The notes beneath the pieces were generated by a model that searched no databases, was not told the origin of the DNA, and worked only from the letters and a program-made list of their open reading frames with translations. A program made the translations under genes and the position numbers. Below, one piece after another: positions 18,201 to 25,525 of a stretch of DNA of 38,258 bases (position 1 is the first letter of the stretch; every line of letters starts with the position of its first letter). The stretch is from IMG/VR virus record IMGVR_UViG_3300030098_000142, positions 1 to 38,258 of that record. One strand, given 5' to 3'. Origin of the DNA: a virus.

Positions 18201-18435
18201 GATCTGGATCTAACCTTACTGTATATGTATCACCCAGTTTAGTTTTAAAAACAGGATTACCCATGTCATCTGTGCCTACTTGAGGATCTCTAGTACTAGC
18301 ACTCATAGGTCTATCAAAGAATGGTACACTTTCTAAAGGATGTCTAACCTCTTCAACTACAGGTCTGTCTTTACGTCTTCTTCGACCTTCAGCATCGAAT
18401 AGACTATCCATTTGTTTAGCAAGACTAGTCGCCAT
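15247..18435 (-). CDS. Very large virion protein with a conserved HVRF / EELQSD domain
   Basis: 1062 aa. The N-terminal ~200 residues are mixed charged and Ala-rich (VSMMDVADVATMTTLGASAF); the middle is helical and acidic. The C-terminal third has a conserved block: YAHYQLQGTAG and YEVPVYSRLG, then SHVRFSVYEP (about 697), FILVEELQSD (about 731) and DMGIDKIVFPNFD (about 935). The HVRF...EE.QSD pattern recurs in giant phage proteins but has no activity known to me; the paired acidic residues could be catalytic. The gene is upstream of the 617-aa gene and downstream of portal, the position of internal virion proteins. Ejected-protein role is inferred. Confidence 0.7.
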   Translation of the reverse strand: MATSLAKQMDSLFDAEGRRRRKDRPVVEEVRHPLESVPFFDRPMSASTRDPQVGTDDMGNPVFKTKLGDTYTVRLDPDQRNLRAKIQEDFIPAAKEYLKDPKMPTKEQAVGVAKAIAEGVKETVSIPKDLLTGEKSAADVSMMDVADVATMTTLGASAFNVPEDSLRMASVAGMFGKKKTPVEEYLAPVEVDLDESKLVDLIDEDANIMKAFNPRVQNVYNLTYNDVIKEDFKPLKFDEPVGRRSILLDPKFFDTRLKAKVGKKILDKYGPMLDVSKIKEGSKTFFDTKSRVNKDKKREEFVKERDDFIKITTDIVSNQVKEKFNRFLTEQPGLVLKLSAATKLKNKYRDLDQFTRYEDVSPAEMSMVASKARAADALQTTTIVEILDRFFNETPIVYTPDPAGIFKDREFTFKVTDVDETGAQIERLVSPSPSGLFKDEGWDYGVYDFDEVFGTEALEDTFRSPLTRSLIMEFDNRIDPKTKVTYVGERRMLEGEDLTPAERSPEAFDTEVTFQDIVDSIDKKLTDKKEVIDVNFEEFENLGQEILIDFIDKETGGAYRLHPFSKEYGQIDKEKINKTVLGADLLKLLENDPRMNVKNIPEFMKTQEFKNRKITLGDVGEDIIDQVGEESFNVRASPLTTPRYAHYQLQGTAGFEGGAKDKTYEVPVYSRLGTGERGAGFIAQKEHYGSDALSHVRFSVYEPTNALRITDQNTGIFDRLTEGENFILVEELQSDLLAYGYRKFKRIPYTVEKTKRVVDATIFNAKNLFPEASTYLKSYSDDLAKDITEFFDKLDNTPPQKRSEYFGDEAQELLDENRYDPYKDMPDPDKVHTKLTNKYTERIQKDIADGKISFAEGDDAQELLAQILTYVQEPGYFASESKYILGNKNIAQQRAINKDARRYPERFGSPPIKKNIEAVELNIQTLINQANDMGIDKIVFPNFDMIAAMRFKGDELKAAIDNKSIKKDLQDDPIYDNDGNPVLTEGNALYRNYVDNFYKALNKFKKEYPEIIIETDVELPYKPYANTEGLSTKGVVIDISKMKEVYDLSKPKFSGGGLVREQ

Positions 18436-18622
18436 CTGTATTTACTCTGTCCCTAAGCATAGCTAAAGATTTTAATGCACGAATCTCTCCTTGAAGTCTA
18501 TAAATCTCTTCAAGTTCTGTTCGTTGTTCTAACTGTTTATATGCAAATGCAATACGAATATTAAACTCATCAAGCATTGCATCCCATTGAGGTTTATTAT
18601 TAACTACTAATTTTAGGCTCAT
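18425..18622 (-). CDS. Small helical protein between portal and internal virion genes
   Basis: 65 aa, predicted all-helical: WDAMLDEFNIRIAFAYKQLE then EEIYRLQGEIRALKSLAMLR. It overlaps the portal stop by ATGA (18619-18622) and the 1062-aa gene start by 11 nt, so translation of all three is probably coupled. Small helical proteins in this place are frequent in podovirus-like genomes; assembly or portal-associated role is only a guess. Confidence 0.7.
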   Translation of the reverse strand: MSLKLVVNNKPQWDAMLDEFNIRIAFAYKQLEQRTELEEIYRLQGEIRALKSLAMLRDRVNTDGD

Positions 18623-20751
18623 GCAGCACCCTGTTGCCCAGTATTAGCTGAGAAGCCCTGTTCTCCTGGCTGAGGCACTGTACCTATACCCATGTTACCT
18701 CCCCCACCTCCAGCGGTATCCTGTACTTGTGGAGCTGCTCCTTGCCCCTGTGGAGCTGCCGGCTGTCCAGCAGGTTCAACTTGTGGTTGTTGTTGAGGTG
18801 GTGGGTTTGCTTCTTGAAACTTCTTAAGTATCTCTGCCTGTACTGCTGCATCAGACATAGAGTTTACCAACTTGTCTGGATCAAGATCCATAGCCTTGGC
18901 AATTTCACGAATAATATAATCCATCTTAGCAAACGGTGCTAGTACTGGATTCTGTACAACCTGTAAGAACTGCATCAGTCTCTGGCTACGTACTTCGTTA
19001 GCCATTAAGCTTTCAGTACCACGAGCCTTTACATCTAAGTCACCTTTAATCTCTGGATCAAAGTCAAACTGCATGTTAAAATGATAAAATGATTTTGCTA
19101 TTGGTGCTAGTAAATAATCATCCACATTTTTGATAACGTTACGTATGCTGCCGTTAGCAGCAGACATAAGCATACTGATTCCAGAAGCAGTACGCCCCAC
19201 TCCTTGAACTCCTGTTTGACCATGTGCAAAAGATGGAAAACCTGTCGATTCATCTGCTAATACCCTCGCCTTATCAAACATTTGCATGTTTTCACTTGAT
19301 ACGTTAGGAAACTTAGTTCCAAAGATAGCCTGACCCGGAGCACCGCCCTGTCTGCGGAAGACCTTGCCCGGATATACCGACAAGTCTTGACCCGGAGTTA
19401 GGTTTGTCTCATCAACCTCGATGAGCATGTTACCCGACAATGCAGCGTTATCAACTGCCATACGCATAAAACCATTCATCAATGTCTGTGTATCGTCCAT
19501 GTTTTCTGCTAGACCAACGCCAAACATATTGTATGGATTTACCTCATATGGAACTGCATAGTAAGGTATAATAGATGGGGTGAACGGATTCATGACAAGT
19601 CTGAGAACTTGACCATTACATGTCCAAATGTTTACGGATACTTGATCCATATCTTTTAGATCATCTGGAATGTCTACATCATGTCCTTCTAAGACATCAG
19701 TATCAACGTTCCCCCAAAACTCAAGAACTTCAAACCTTTCGGTTCTAGTTTCCTGAGCATCATCTTCCATGACTTGCTCCCACCACTCCTTGGTATAAGA
19801 CTCACCCATAGATATTGCAGTGTCGATGGCATTCTCACGGAAGAAAGGACGATTCTTAAGAGAGCGTATTTGTGATCTAGACATCTTGTGTCTTTCCACT
19901 ACGTACTCGGCCTCGTCCATGTTAGCTGCATCTGGATCTGGATAAAAGTTCCATATAGATACAGAAGAAGTTTGTGGTACTGTTTTAAACGTAGGTGAGT
20001 ATTCACCTTCATCATTCCAATTAGAGTATTCTTTGTCTACAGCAAACGGACCTTTCATAACTCCAGTGCCAAACAGTGCGGTTTCAAATGCTGCAACACG
20101 TAATTGTTTCTTTGCACCGGACTCTTCTAGCTGATCGTGGATTTTCTTTTCCATCTTTTTAGCTGAGACCATTGCTGGATGTATAGTGATTTCTGTGGGT
20201 GTTTTACCTTCACCCTCTTCTAACTTGTCTACGACTGGTGTTAGCTTTTGTTCCATACTAGCTAAACGTTCACGTAGGTCTACGATAGTTTCACCGGGTC
20301 TAAGTTTTGTATCTTCGGGAGCAAACTGTTGTTTAGCTTCATCCATCTGATCGTTAGACTCAAAGTGTACAGATTCAGCTGCACCCTCTGGTAAAGTTGT
20401 TGGGTCTATAGATATAGGAAACCTATTGTTTCCAAAAAGAACTTCTACAATTTGACCGTAGGCTGCAAGCACTTTTGTTTTTGTAACTTTAACAAACACC
20501 TGAGATTTTTCTGTGGAAGTAAATTGAACATCAGGACCGTACAAACCACGATAGTTTCTATATGCTTTTACCCAACGTTGTTCTTCTGTTTCACGAGCTG
20601 TAGATGCTTTACTATAACGATCTTTAACTAAACCTACGATACTTCCTGCTAAAGGATCTGAGTATGTTTCTTTATCTACATCTTCAACAGCTTGGCTTTC
20701 TATAGAGTCCATTGCCATTTCGTTTTCAAAAGTTTCTTCTTCTTCTGCCAT
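18619..20751 (-). CDS. Portal protein
   Basis: 710 aa, close to P22 gp1 (725 aa). It has the expected N-terminal acidic region, then RETEEQRWVKAYRNYRGLYG and FVKVTKTKVLAAYGQIVEVL (wing/stem entry), a central beta region (VSIWNFYPDPDAANMDEAEY, then YVVERHKMSRSQIRSLKNR), a long helical part with FARMAVDNAALSGN-like sequence, and a low-complexity Pro/Gln/Gly C-terminal tail. The motif WNFYPDP and the following M...EA.Y pattern are typical of this portal type. Twelve copies form the ring through which DNA enters and exits. It lies between terminase and the internal virion genes; its start overlaps the stop of the 66-aa gene (TAATG). Confidence 0.87.
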   Translation of the reverse strand: MAEEEETFENEMAMDSIESQAVEDVDKETYSDPLAGSIVGLVKDRYSKASTARETEEQRWVKAYRNYRGLYGPDVQFTSTEKSQVFVKVTKTKVLAAYGQIVEVLFGNNRFPISIDPTTLPEGAAESVHFESNDQMDEAKQQFAPEDTKLRPGETIVDLRERLASMEQKLTPVVDKLEEGEGKTPTEITIHPAMVSAKKMEKKIHDQLEESGAKKQLRVAAFETALFGTGVMKGPFAVDKEYSNWNDEGEYSPTFKTVPQTSSVSIWNFYPDPDAANMDEAEYVVERHKMSRSQIRSLKNRPFFRENAIDTAISMGESYTKEWWEQVMEDDAQETRTERFEVLEFWGNVDTDVLEGHDVDIPDDLKDMDQVSVNIWTCNGQVLRLVMNPFTPSIIPYYAVPYEVNPYNMFGVGLAENMDDTQTLMNGFMRMAVDNAALSGNMLIEVDETNLTPGQDLSVYPGKVFRRQGGAPGQAIFGTKFPNVSSENMQMFDKARVLADESTGFPSFAHGQTGVQGVGRTASGISMLMSAANGSIRNVIKNVDDYLLAPIAKSFYHFNMQFDFDPEIKGDLDVKARGTESLMANEVRSQRLMQFLQVVQNPVLAPFAKMDYIIREIAKAMDLDPDKLVNSMSDAAVQAEILKKFQEANPPPQQQPQVEPAGQPAAPQGQGAAPQVQDTAGGGGGNMGIGTVPQPGEQGFSANTGQQGAA

Positions 20752-20951
20752 TATTGGTTATCCTCATTAAAACAGTCAAACTGTAAATCGTAGTATTGGT
20801 TTTGTCTAAACTTATTCCAGTTAGAACTATCAACAATTTGTTCACATTGCTCTTTTGTAAATAATTCATTCATAACATATTGATTACCGGTGTACACCCA
20901 ATCAGTACCGTTATTACCCCATATACTTACAACAACTACAAAAGTTTTCAT
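20751..20951 (-). CDS. Small protein with hydrophobic N-terminus and two Cys
   Basis: 66 aa. The N-terminus MKTFVVVVSIWG is hydrophobic like a short export signal or membrane anchor, followed by a likely beta hairpin (TDWVYTGNQYVM), a helix with Cys36 (FTKEQCEQIV) and a terminal strand with Cys60 (YDLQFDCFNE). The same plan occurs in three other small genes here (26075-26263, 36420-36590, 36587-36805). It overlaps both neighbours (ATGA with the zinc-ribbon gene upstream, TAATG with portal). Function unknown; a disulfide-linked periplasmic protein is one possibility. Confidence 0.65.
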   Translation of the reverse strand: MKTFVVVVSIWGNNGTDWVYTGNQYVMNELFTKEQCEQIVDSSNWNKFRQNQYYDLQFDCFNEDNQ

Positions 20952-21064
20952 TCGTTATTTTTCCAAGGTCCGTTATCAAAATCTTGTTGCTCTTGACATC
21001 TAGGACAATATGAAAACTTATCTTCATTATAAATTGTTGAACACTTAGAACAAGTTACTAACAT
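20948..21064 (-). CDS. 38-aa zinc-ribbon microprotein
   Basis: Too short for standard gene calling. ATG 21064 follows the terminase stop by one base; TGA overlaps the next gene's ATG (ATGA, 20948-20951). The protein starts MLVTCSKCSTIYNEDK and has Cys5-x2-Cys8 and Cys20-x2-Cys23 (SYCPRCQ), the classic zinc-ribbon spacing, with an acidic, Trp-containing tail. Perfect packing between two genes supports it as real. It might bind nucleic acid or a partner protein; no specific role can be given. Confidence 0.68.
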   Translation of the reverse strand: MLVTCSKCSTIYNEDKFSYCPRCQEQQDFDNGPWKNNE

Positions 21065-21065
21065 A

Positions 21066-22625
21066 TCAGTATCCAAAGGTTGCATCACTTACTTGAAATC
21101 CTGCATTTGAAACAGGTGTATAATCAAACAAACTACTCTTTGGTCTCGTCATAACACCATACCTTAAAGCATCGTAAAGGTGATCTTCTGCTTTTGTATC
21201 TACATCCTCTGGATTATTTTTATCCAAAGGTATAGCTGGTAGTTGAGATATTAAGTTTTTACAATTATCGAAGATTACCATTCTAGGTTCTTCTGTAAAT
21301 TCATCTACCTGTAGTCTTCTATGTATTTCATTTTTACCTGAGACACGAGATCCTTTTGATCTATCTGCTGGTCTCCATCTACAACCACGAACAATCATTT
21401 GTTCTGCTAAACTTGGGCCAGTGTCTCCACGTTTGTGCCACAATGAAGAGTCAAGAACACCATAACGTATTTTTTCTTCTGACTCTGCTTCTAAAATCAT
21501 GTCAGCTAAATCTGTAGCAAGAACTTTATTAACGTACATTTCACGATATACTATTAATTGTTCGTCAGGTGCAACTACTATCCATACAACTCCTGTATAA
21601 GAACTGTAACCATAATCACACGCTCTAAACCTAGGCCAGTTATTAGGAATATCAAAAGGTTCTACAACATGAATCTTTCGATTAAACTCTGGAAACGCTG
21701 CACCTTCATTTATATCCCAGTCACCTTCTAGTAATTGTCTGCGTTGGTGTTCTGGTAACGACAAAAGATTGGCTTCATACATTCCATCTTCTGCTAAATA
21801 AGGGTTGTCAAATAAGTTAGCAGGTATAAACCTACGTTTAAACAACGGCTTATCTTCTTTAGTATGGCCTTTAGGCCAACATATAATCTCACCAGTATCT
21901 GGATCTGTAGCCCAAAAAGATTTATTGGGTGTCTGTGGGTCTATAAAAGTTTTTTTAACCCATTGATGACCGGGGCCACCGGGGTTACTAGTAGCTCTCA
22001 TGTATAAAGGTAGCCCACTAGCTTTGGTTGTACGAAGACGTGACCTCATATAATTCCAAGGATAGGGTGTAGGCCATTGCGTTAATTCGTCAAAACCAAT
22101 CCAGTTAAATGCCTGTCCCTGATATCTCATAACGTCATCGTCACGGTCAAGGTAAGACATCCAGAGTGTAGCTCCACTAGGGGCTACCCAAGTCTTATCT
22201 CGTTCCATAAACTTGATACCCGGAATTGCTTTAGGATATAACTGTTTAGAAACAGAGATAAGTTCCCTTAGCTCTTCAGTGCTTCTACGTACTAGAAGCA
22301 TACGAGCATTTGGATTATTTAAGTACCTGACAGGGTCGGCAACCATCGCATATGATTTACCACCACCTGCAGATCCTCCATATAAAACTTCCTGCTCTGT
22401 TGAAGCTAGAAAGTCTGTCTGTGGACCGGGGTTAGGTTCAAAGATTACCTCTCTTTGTACCTGCTCTACTTCAATATCCGGTGTGCTGATCGAAGTTGTC
22501 GGTTTCAACTCTACGTCTTGCACCAATTCTTTCTTTTTTGAGCTTCTCCGCCTTTTCTGCTGCCGCTTTGTACCTTTGGGCATAGAAATCTTGGACTGAA
22601 GCTGCGTTCTTACGTCTTTGCTCAA
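21066..22625 (-). CDS. terL: Terminase large subunit
   Basis: 519 aa from TTG 22625 (AAGGG six nt upstream); ATG 22583 is an alternative but lacks a Shine-Dalgarno. Packaging ATPase-nuclease. After a very basic N-terminus, the ATPase has Walker A YGGSAGGGKSYAM at about 82-94, an adenine/arginine-finger region (RMLLVRRSTEEL), and Walker B plus catalytic Glu in FNWIGFDELTQW. The motif ATSNPGGPGHQW is the coupling motif III. The RNase H-like nuclease shows RFRACDYGY, RYGVLDSS and AEDHLYDALRYG, which give the acidic cluster. It is followed by the zinc-ribbon and portal genes and overlaps the preceding gene by 155 nt in another frame. Confidence 0.93.
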   Translation of the reverse strand: MSKDVRTQLQSKISMPKGTKRQQKRRRSSKKKELVQDVELKPTTSISTPDIEVEQVQREVIFEPNPGPQTDFLASTEQEVLYGGSAGGGKSYAMVADPVRYLNNPNARMLLVRRSTEELRELISVSKQLYPKAIPGIKFMERDKTWVAPSGATLWMSYLDRDDDVMRYQGQAFNWIGFDELTQWPTPYPWNYMRSRLRTTKASGLPLYMRATSNPGGPGHQWVKKTFIDPQTPNKSFWATDPDTGEIICWPKGHTKEDKPLFKRRFIPANLFDNPYLAEDGMYEANLLSLPEHQRRQLLEGDWDINEGAAFPEFNRKIHVVEPFDIPNNWPRFRACDYGYSSYTGVVWIVVAPDEQLIVYREMYVNKVLATDLADMILEAESEEKIRYGVLDSSLWHKRGDTGPSLAEQMIVRGCRWRPADRSKGSRVSGKNEIHRRLQVDEFTEEPRMVIFDNCKNLISQLPAIPLDKNNPEDVDTKAEDHLYDALRYGVMTRPKSSLFDYTPVSNAGFQVSDATFGY

Positions 22626-22899
22626 GTTTTACCCTTTTAAATAAACCTACATGGGAGATCATTCTACCAGAGGTTGTACTTAACCAAGCAGATACTTCTC
22701 TATAACTATATCTCTTTAAATGTTTCTTAGCTTCTTCAAAAAGTTCTAGTTCTTCTGGTATAGGTAGCAGAATATCTGCATCTTCTGGGTCTTGTTTGTA
22801 GCCAAAGGGTATAGTTCTACCAATTCTTACTACTGGAACCCACTCATATTCGTCATCTACCTTCTCAGGCTTAGGTAACTGCCAAGTTTTAGTCTTCAT
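22471..22899 (-). CDS. HTH-like protein overlapping terminase large subunit
   Basis: 142 aa. A helix-turn-helix-like stretch KRYSYREVSAWLSTTSGRMI followed by SHVGLFKRV (about 62-90) is flanked by charged helices; the C-terminal third is Lys/Glu/Arg-rich (YKAAAEKAEKLKKERIGARR). It starts 10 nt inside the terminase small-subunit gene and its last 51 codons overlap the large-subunit gene in a different frame. It may recognise DNA for packaging or bridge the two terminase subunits; both are inferences from its place between them and the HTH pattern. Confidence 0.65.
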   Translation of the reverse strand: MKTKTWQLPKPEKVDDEYEWVPVVRIGRTIPFGYKQDPEDADILLPIPEELELFEEAKKHLKRYSYREVSAWLSTTSGRMISHVGLFKRVKLEQRRKNAASVQDFYAQRYKAAAEKAEKLKKERIGARRRVETDNFDQHTGY

Positions 22900-23254
22900 C
22901 TGCTTTCGGAGGCAAAATAAACAAGGGGCTTTCTGATTTTACTTCGACTTTTTCTGTTTTTACAAAGCCAGCTCGGTCTAGAAAGTCTTTAGCTGCTGCC
23001 ATTTTCTCTTTATTGCCCAAGTCGGTGGGGTTTTCTAGTACATGCATCATAGACCACACTGCTTTTGGGCCACTTGTTGCAATAAAATCTCTAGTTTTTT
23101 CTGCAATTTCTTCTTTTAGTGGAGCCATTACAGAAGTTGTAGACACGCCATCAGCATATCCTGCAAGCTTTTTAGCTTGTACAGGATTGCCTCTAGCTTC
23201 ATTAAACAATGCGTTTAAAAATGCCTGTTGTTTTTCAGTGAGTTCTCTCGCCAT
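22889..23254 (-). CDS. terS: Terminase small subunit
   Basis: 121 aa. The N-terminus ELTEKQQAFLNALFNEARGN followed by PVQAKKLAGYADG fits the small-terminase HTH pattern (LT.KQ..F...Y....N...A...AGYS), then helices (APLKEEIAEKTRDFIATSGP, EKMAAAKDFLDRAGF) for ring assembly, and a C-terminal strand (SPLFILPPKAD) that could contact the large subunit. It recognises the packaging site in related phages. Directly upstream of the HTH protein and terL, and just downstream of a candidate promoter. The Shine-Dalgarno is weak (AAGAGA). Confidence 0.75.
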   Translation of the reverse strand: MARELTEKQQAFLNALFNEARGNPVQAKKLAGYADGVSTTSVMAPLKEEIAEKTRDFIATSGPKAVWSMMHVLENPTDLGNKEKMAAAKDFLDRAGFVKTEKVEVKSESPLFILPPKADED

Positions 23255-23288
23255 ATATTTTTTCTCTTATTTGAGTTATATTCGATTA

Positions 23289-23317
23289 GTTATAGCACAC
23301 TATAAACAATAATGCAA
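23289..23317 (-). promoter_or_regulatory. Candidate promoter for the terminase-portal genes
   Basis: On the minus strand TTGCAT (23317-23312) is followed after 17 bp by TATAAC (23294-23289), in a 75-bp gap before the terminase small subunit. The same pair of hexamers with the same spacing occurs upstream of the integrase operon (34655-34683). The -35 matches only three of six positions of the sigma-70 consensus, so support comes mainly from the -10 and the recurrence. Confidence 0.5.
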
Positions 23318-23329
23318 GCTTGTTATACA

Positions 23330-23686
23330 TTAAGTTGGTTGAAAATGTTCTTCGCCAGATAATATTACATGAAAGTCTGAGCTACTTTCTTCAAAACCTA
23401 TTATCTTATCACCTGCAGATAACGCAATAAATCCACCACCTTCTATAACTTTATCATTTGTACTGGCTGCTAAACTTATTTCATCTGCAATACTGTGATA
23501 AGTAGTTGCAGCTAACTCATACCATTGTAGGCTATACTTCTTAGAGCTTGTCGCTCCATTCGATACAAGTAAAAATTTAACTAACGCAATAAAATTATTA
23601 GGACAAGTGTATATTACGTCACCACTTGCCCCACCTGATGTAGCAGATAAGTTTTTTGCCTTAGTAAAATATTTAGGTTCAGTCAT
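23330..23686 (-). CDS. Small beta-rich protein, probable minor virion protein
   Basis: 118 aa. Alternating strands: ASGDVIYTCPNNFIALVKFL, SKKYSLQWYELAATTYHSIA, and a Gly turn with strand GGGFIALSAGDKIIGFEE. This matches the plan of small phage head or tail proteins whose second half has an ALSAGD.I... turn. It lies upstream of the terminase genes and is separated from them by a promoter. Resembles the 102-aa protein at 3354-3662 in order of strands. Structural role likely, exact one unknown. Confidence 0.65.
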   Translation of the reverse strand: MTEPKYFTKAKNLSATSGGASGDVIYTCPNNFIALVKFLLVSNGATSSKKYSLQWYELAATTYHSIADEISLAASTNDKVIEGGGFIALSAGDKIIGFEESSSDFHVILSGEEHFQPT

Positions 23687-23691
23687 TTAAC

Positions 23692-24201
23692 TTACTTTAA
23701 TTTATTAATCATAGCAGTAAGTTTTTTAATTCTAGCTGATGCAGCTTTATCATCCTTACCTTTTCGTCTGGCGTTAGCTATTTTTGTTCGAAGTTTTCTT
23801 TGCTCTGCTTTTAATTGTTTTATGCGATCTAATTTACTTCCAGCAGAAATTGCTATTTCAGCACGTCTTATTAAAACCTCATTTTTATTATCACCACGAC
23901 CACTACCAGTTTTTTCAAGAGTTTTAACTGTAACTTTCGGTCTTTCACCTGCACCTAATTTTTCTCTCTTAGGTCTTACTTTAGGTTTTGGTATTGGTTT
24001 GACTTTAGGTTTAGCTTTCTTTAAATCTTCTGCATAGACAGCTGCCATTACTTTACCATCTTTATTAGTATAGTAAAGTGCGCCAGCTTTTTTAGCTGCA
24101 GCAATACTTTTGTATTTACCAGCCTTAGCTTTTTCTTTGGCAAGGCTAGAACCTTTTGCTTTTATCTGGTTATTTAAATATGTACGAAGTGACATAGCCA
24201 T
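23692..24201 (-). CDS. Strongly basic protein, unknown function
   Basis: 169 aa, very rich in Lys and Arg. N-terminal SLRTYLNNQIKAKGSSLAKE is followed by GKYKSIAAAKKAGALYYTNK and DGKVMAAVYAEDL, a motif that recurs in marine phage proteins; then a Pro/Lys linker (KPKVKPIPKPKVRPKREK) and a C-terminal basic coiled coil (RIKQLKAEQRKLRTKIANAR). The composition suggests DNA or RNA binding, perhaps as an internal head protein. Start could be the second Met (24195). Confidence 0.65.
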   Translation of the reverse strand: MAMSLRTYLNNQIKAKGSSLAKEKAKAGKYKSIAAAKKAGALYYTNKDGKVMAAVYAEDLKKAKPKVKPIPKPKVRPKREKLGAGERPKVTVKTLEKTGSGRGDNKNEVLIRRAEIAISAGSKLDRIKQLKAEQRKLRTKIANARRKGKDDKAASARIKKLTAMINKLK

Positions 24202-24212
24202 GTTATTGTTCC

Positions 24213-24515
24213 TTATTTATAAGTATTTTTGGCAGTCTTAACGCCAGTGTTTATTGTACCTGTATTTTTAACCATGCCGCCTTGATTGTACATAGCTACC
24301 TTACCACCTTTAGCGTATGCTTTCTTTTTCATTCCAGCACCACCTTTGGCATAACCTTTTTTCATCATACCACCTTTGTTCATAAAGCCCATTTTGTTAC
24401 GAACATTTTTAGGTAGAGAAGCTGCACCTTTATTTGGAGCTGGTTTTAAACCACCTGCAGCATAACCTTTTTTCTTCATTCCGCCCTTAGCGTAACCCTT
24501 CTTTTTCATCTTCAT
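24213..24515 (-). CDS. KGYAKGG repeat protein
   Basis: 100 aa of Lys/Gly/Tyr/Met repeats (KKKGYAKGGMKKKGYAAGG, then MKKGYAKGGAGMKKKAYAKG). Strongly basic and likely disordered. Such proteins are frequent in cyanophages and other marine phages; they may coat or compact DNA in the head, but this is conjecture. Its start ATG overlaps the stop of the 228-aa gene (ATGA), showing coupling. The C-terminus is less repetitive (GTINTGVKTAKNTYK). Confidence 0.68.
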   Translation of the reverse strand: MKMKKKGYAKGGMKKKGYAAGGLKPAPNKGAASLPKNVRNKMGFMNKGGMMKKGYAKGGAGMKKKAYAKGGKVAMYNQGGMVKNTGTINTGVKTAKNTYK

Positions 24516-25198
24516 TGATATTCCTTATCCTCACTATATAAATTATTAAACACTCGTTGCGTATCCCAAACATAGTCTACGTTTTCTTTCGAGTTGTATA
24601 CATGTTGATTTGGTTTAAAGTCAGGTGCACCTTCTCCTGTTTCAAACCAAGCTGGGTGAGTTACTCTCACTCTGTTATTGGGTAACGCAACAATGTTACC
24701 AGTATATTCTTCAGCGTCTAGCAACTCTAATACATGAGATTGTTTGTGCTGCGCTGGGTCATCTGCAACTTCACTGTCTGTGTAGTCTACAGTAAAATAA
24801 TATTTAGCTGGGTAGAACTCTCCGTCTACCTTGGCTATCCAAGGAGCTGGAGTTGCTCTTTCTAATTTGTACACACTGTGGTGGTGCGACATACAATCCC
24901 AAGGTTGTGCTAGATAAGGTGGTAACTCTTGAGGCCATTCTTCTAGGGGGGTGTCTGCCACCAAAGCTACCAAAGGTAATCTAGCCCACATCGCACCACC
25001 ATGTATATTGGGGCTATCACTATCATCAGACTCACAGCCTGTAAAAATAACTTGAAAGCTGAGAGTCCTGTTTGGCATAGTAGTGACACCAATGACCATG
25101 CAATGTAAGAACTCTCCATGATACTCCTCTAAGTTCTTTGTATATTCTCTGCGTACCCACGCTTTGAAGTGAGGAATACTACTTGTTAGATAAGGCAT
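24512..25198 (-). CDS. Conserved marine-phage protein of unknown function
   Basis: 228 aa, highly conserved type in marine phages by my recollection. It begins MPYLTSSIPHFKAWVRREYT and contains FQVIFTGCESDDSDSPNIHG, GAMWARLPLVALVADTPLEE, LAQPWDCMSHHHSVYKLER, YYFTVDYTDSEVADDPAQH, and KQSHVLELLDAEEYTGNIVA followed by LPNNRVRV. The many His, Trp and Asp residues in conserved motifs suggest a soluble enzyme or a host-takeover factor, but I know no activity. Its stop overlaps the KGYAKGG gene. Confidence 0.72.
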   Translation of the reverse strand: MPYLTSSIPHFKAWVRREYTKNLEEYHGEFLHCMVIGVTTMPNRTLSFQVIFTGCESDDSDSPNIHGGAMWARLPLVALVADTPLEEWPQELPPYLAQPWDCMSHHHSVYKLERATPAPWIAKVDGEFYPAKYYFTVDYTDSEVADDPAQHKQSHVLELLDAEEYTGNIVALPNNRVRVTHPAWFETGEGAPDFKPNQHVYNSKENVDYVWDTQRVFNNLYSEDKEYQ

Positions 25199-25450
25199 TT
25201 ATCTGTGGGCTTTCGTTTTCTTTGCAATTTTCTTAGGTTGAGCCACATACTGCTTACCTGCCTTAGTGCCTTTTCGTTTTGCTCTGGAAGTGGCTGCGTA
25301 CTCACTAGCACTAAGAGACTTAATAGCCGAAGTAGGTAAGTAACGTTCACCAGTAGCTTTAGGGCCTTGCGTAGATGGCTTACCACTTTTAGTACGCCAC
25401 TTTTGTTTTGTCCATTTCTTTAGACTTTTTTGTGATTTAGAGAGTGCCAC
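25199..25450 (-). CDS. DUF5872-like small basic protein
   Basis: 83 aa from GTG 25450, the base after the preceding TAG. The pattern LKKWTKQKWRTKSGKPSTQG, PKATGERYLP, LSASEYAATSRAKRKGTKAG and KQYVAQPKKI matches the DUF5872 family as I remember it, known from phages and some bacteria. Strongly basic, likely nucleic-acid associated. No activity is known to me. Genes around it encode other small basic proteins. Confidence 0.7.
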   Translation of the reverse strand: MALSKSQKSLKKWTKQKWRTKSGKPSTQGPKATGERYLPTSAIKSLSASEYAATSRAKRKGTKAGKQYVAQPKKIAKKTKAHR

Positions 25451-25525
25451 CTAACAACACTCACATTCTGGATTACATTTACGATTTAGTAAGGCACACC
25501 ATAGTCTCTTTAAATACCTCCTCAT
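25451..25525 (-). CDS. 24-aa Cys-rich microprotein
   Basis: ATG 25525 overlaps the TGA of the 59-aa gene (ATGA) and its TAG abuts the GTG of the DUF5872-like gene, so it fills the gap exactly. Preceded by AAAGGAGGAGG, a very strong Shine-Dalgarno. The peptide starts MRRYLKRLWCALLNRK and ends with four Cys in eight residues (CNPECECC). A basic amphipathic helix plus Cys cluster suggests membrane or metal binding; function unknown. Supported by the ribosome site and packing only. Confidence 0.6.
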   Translation of the reverse strand: MRRYLKRLWCALLNRKCNPECECC

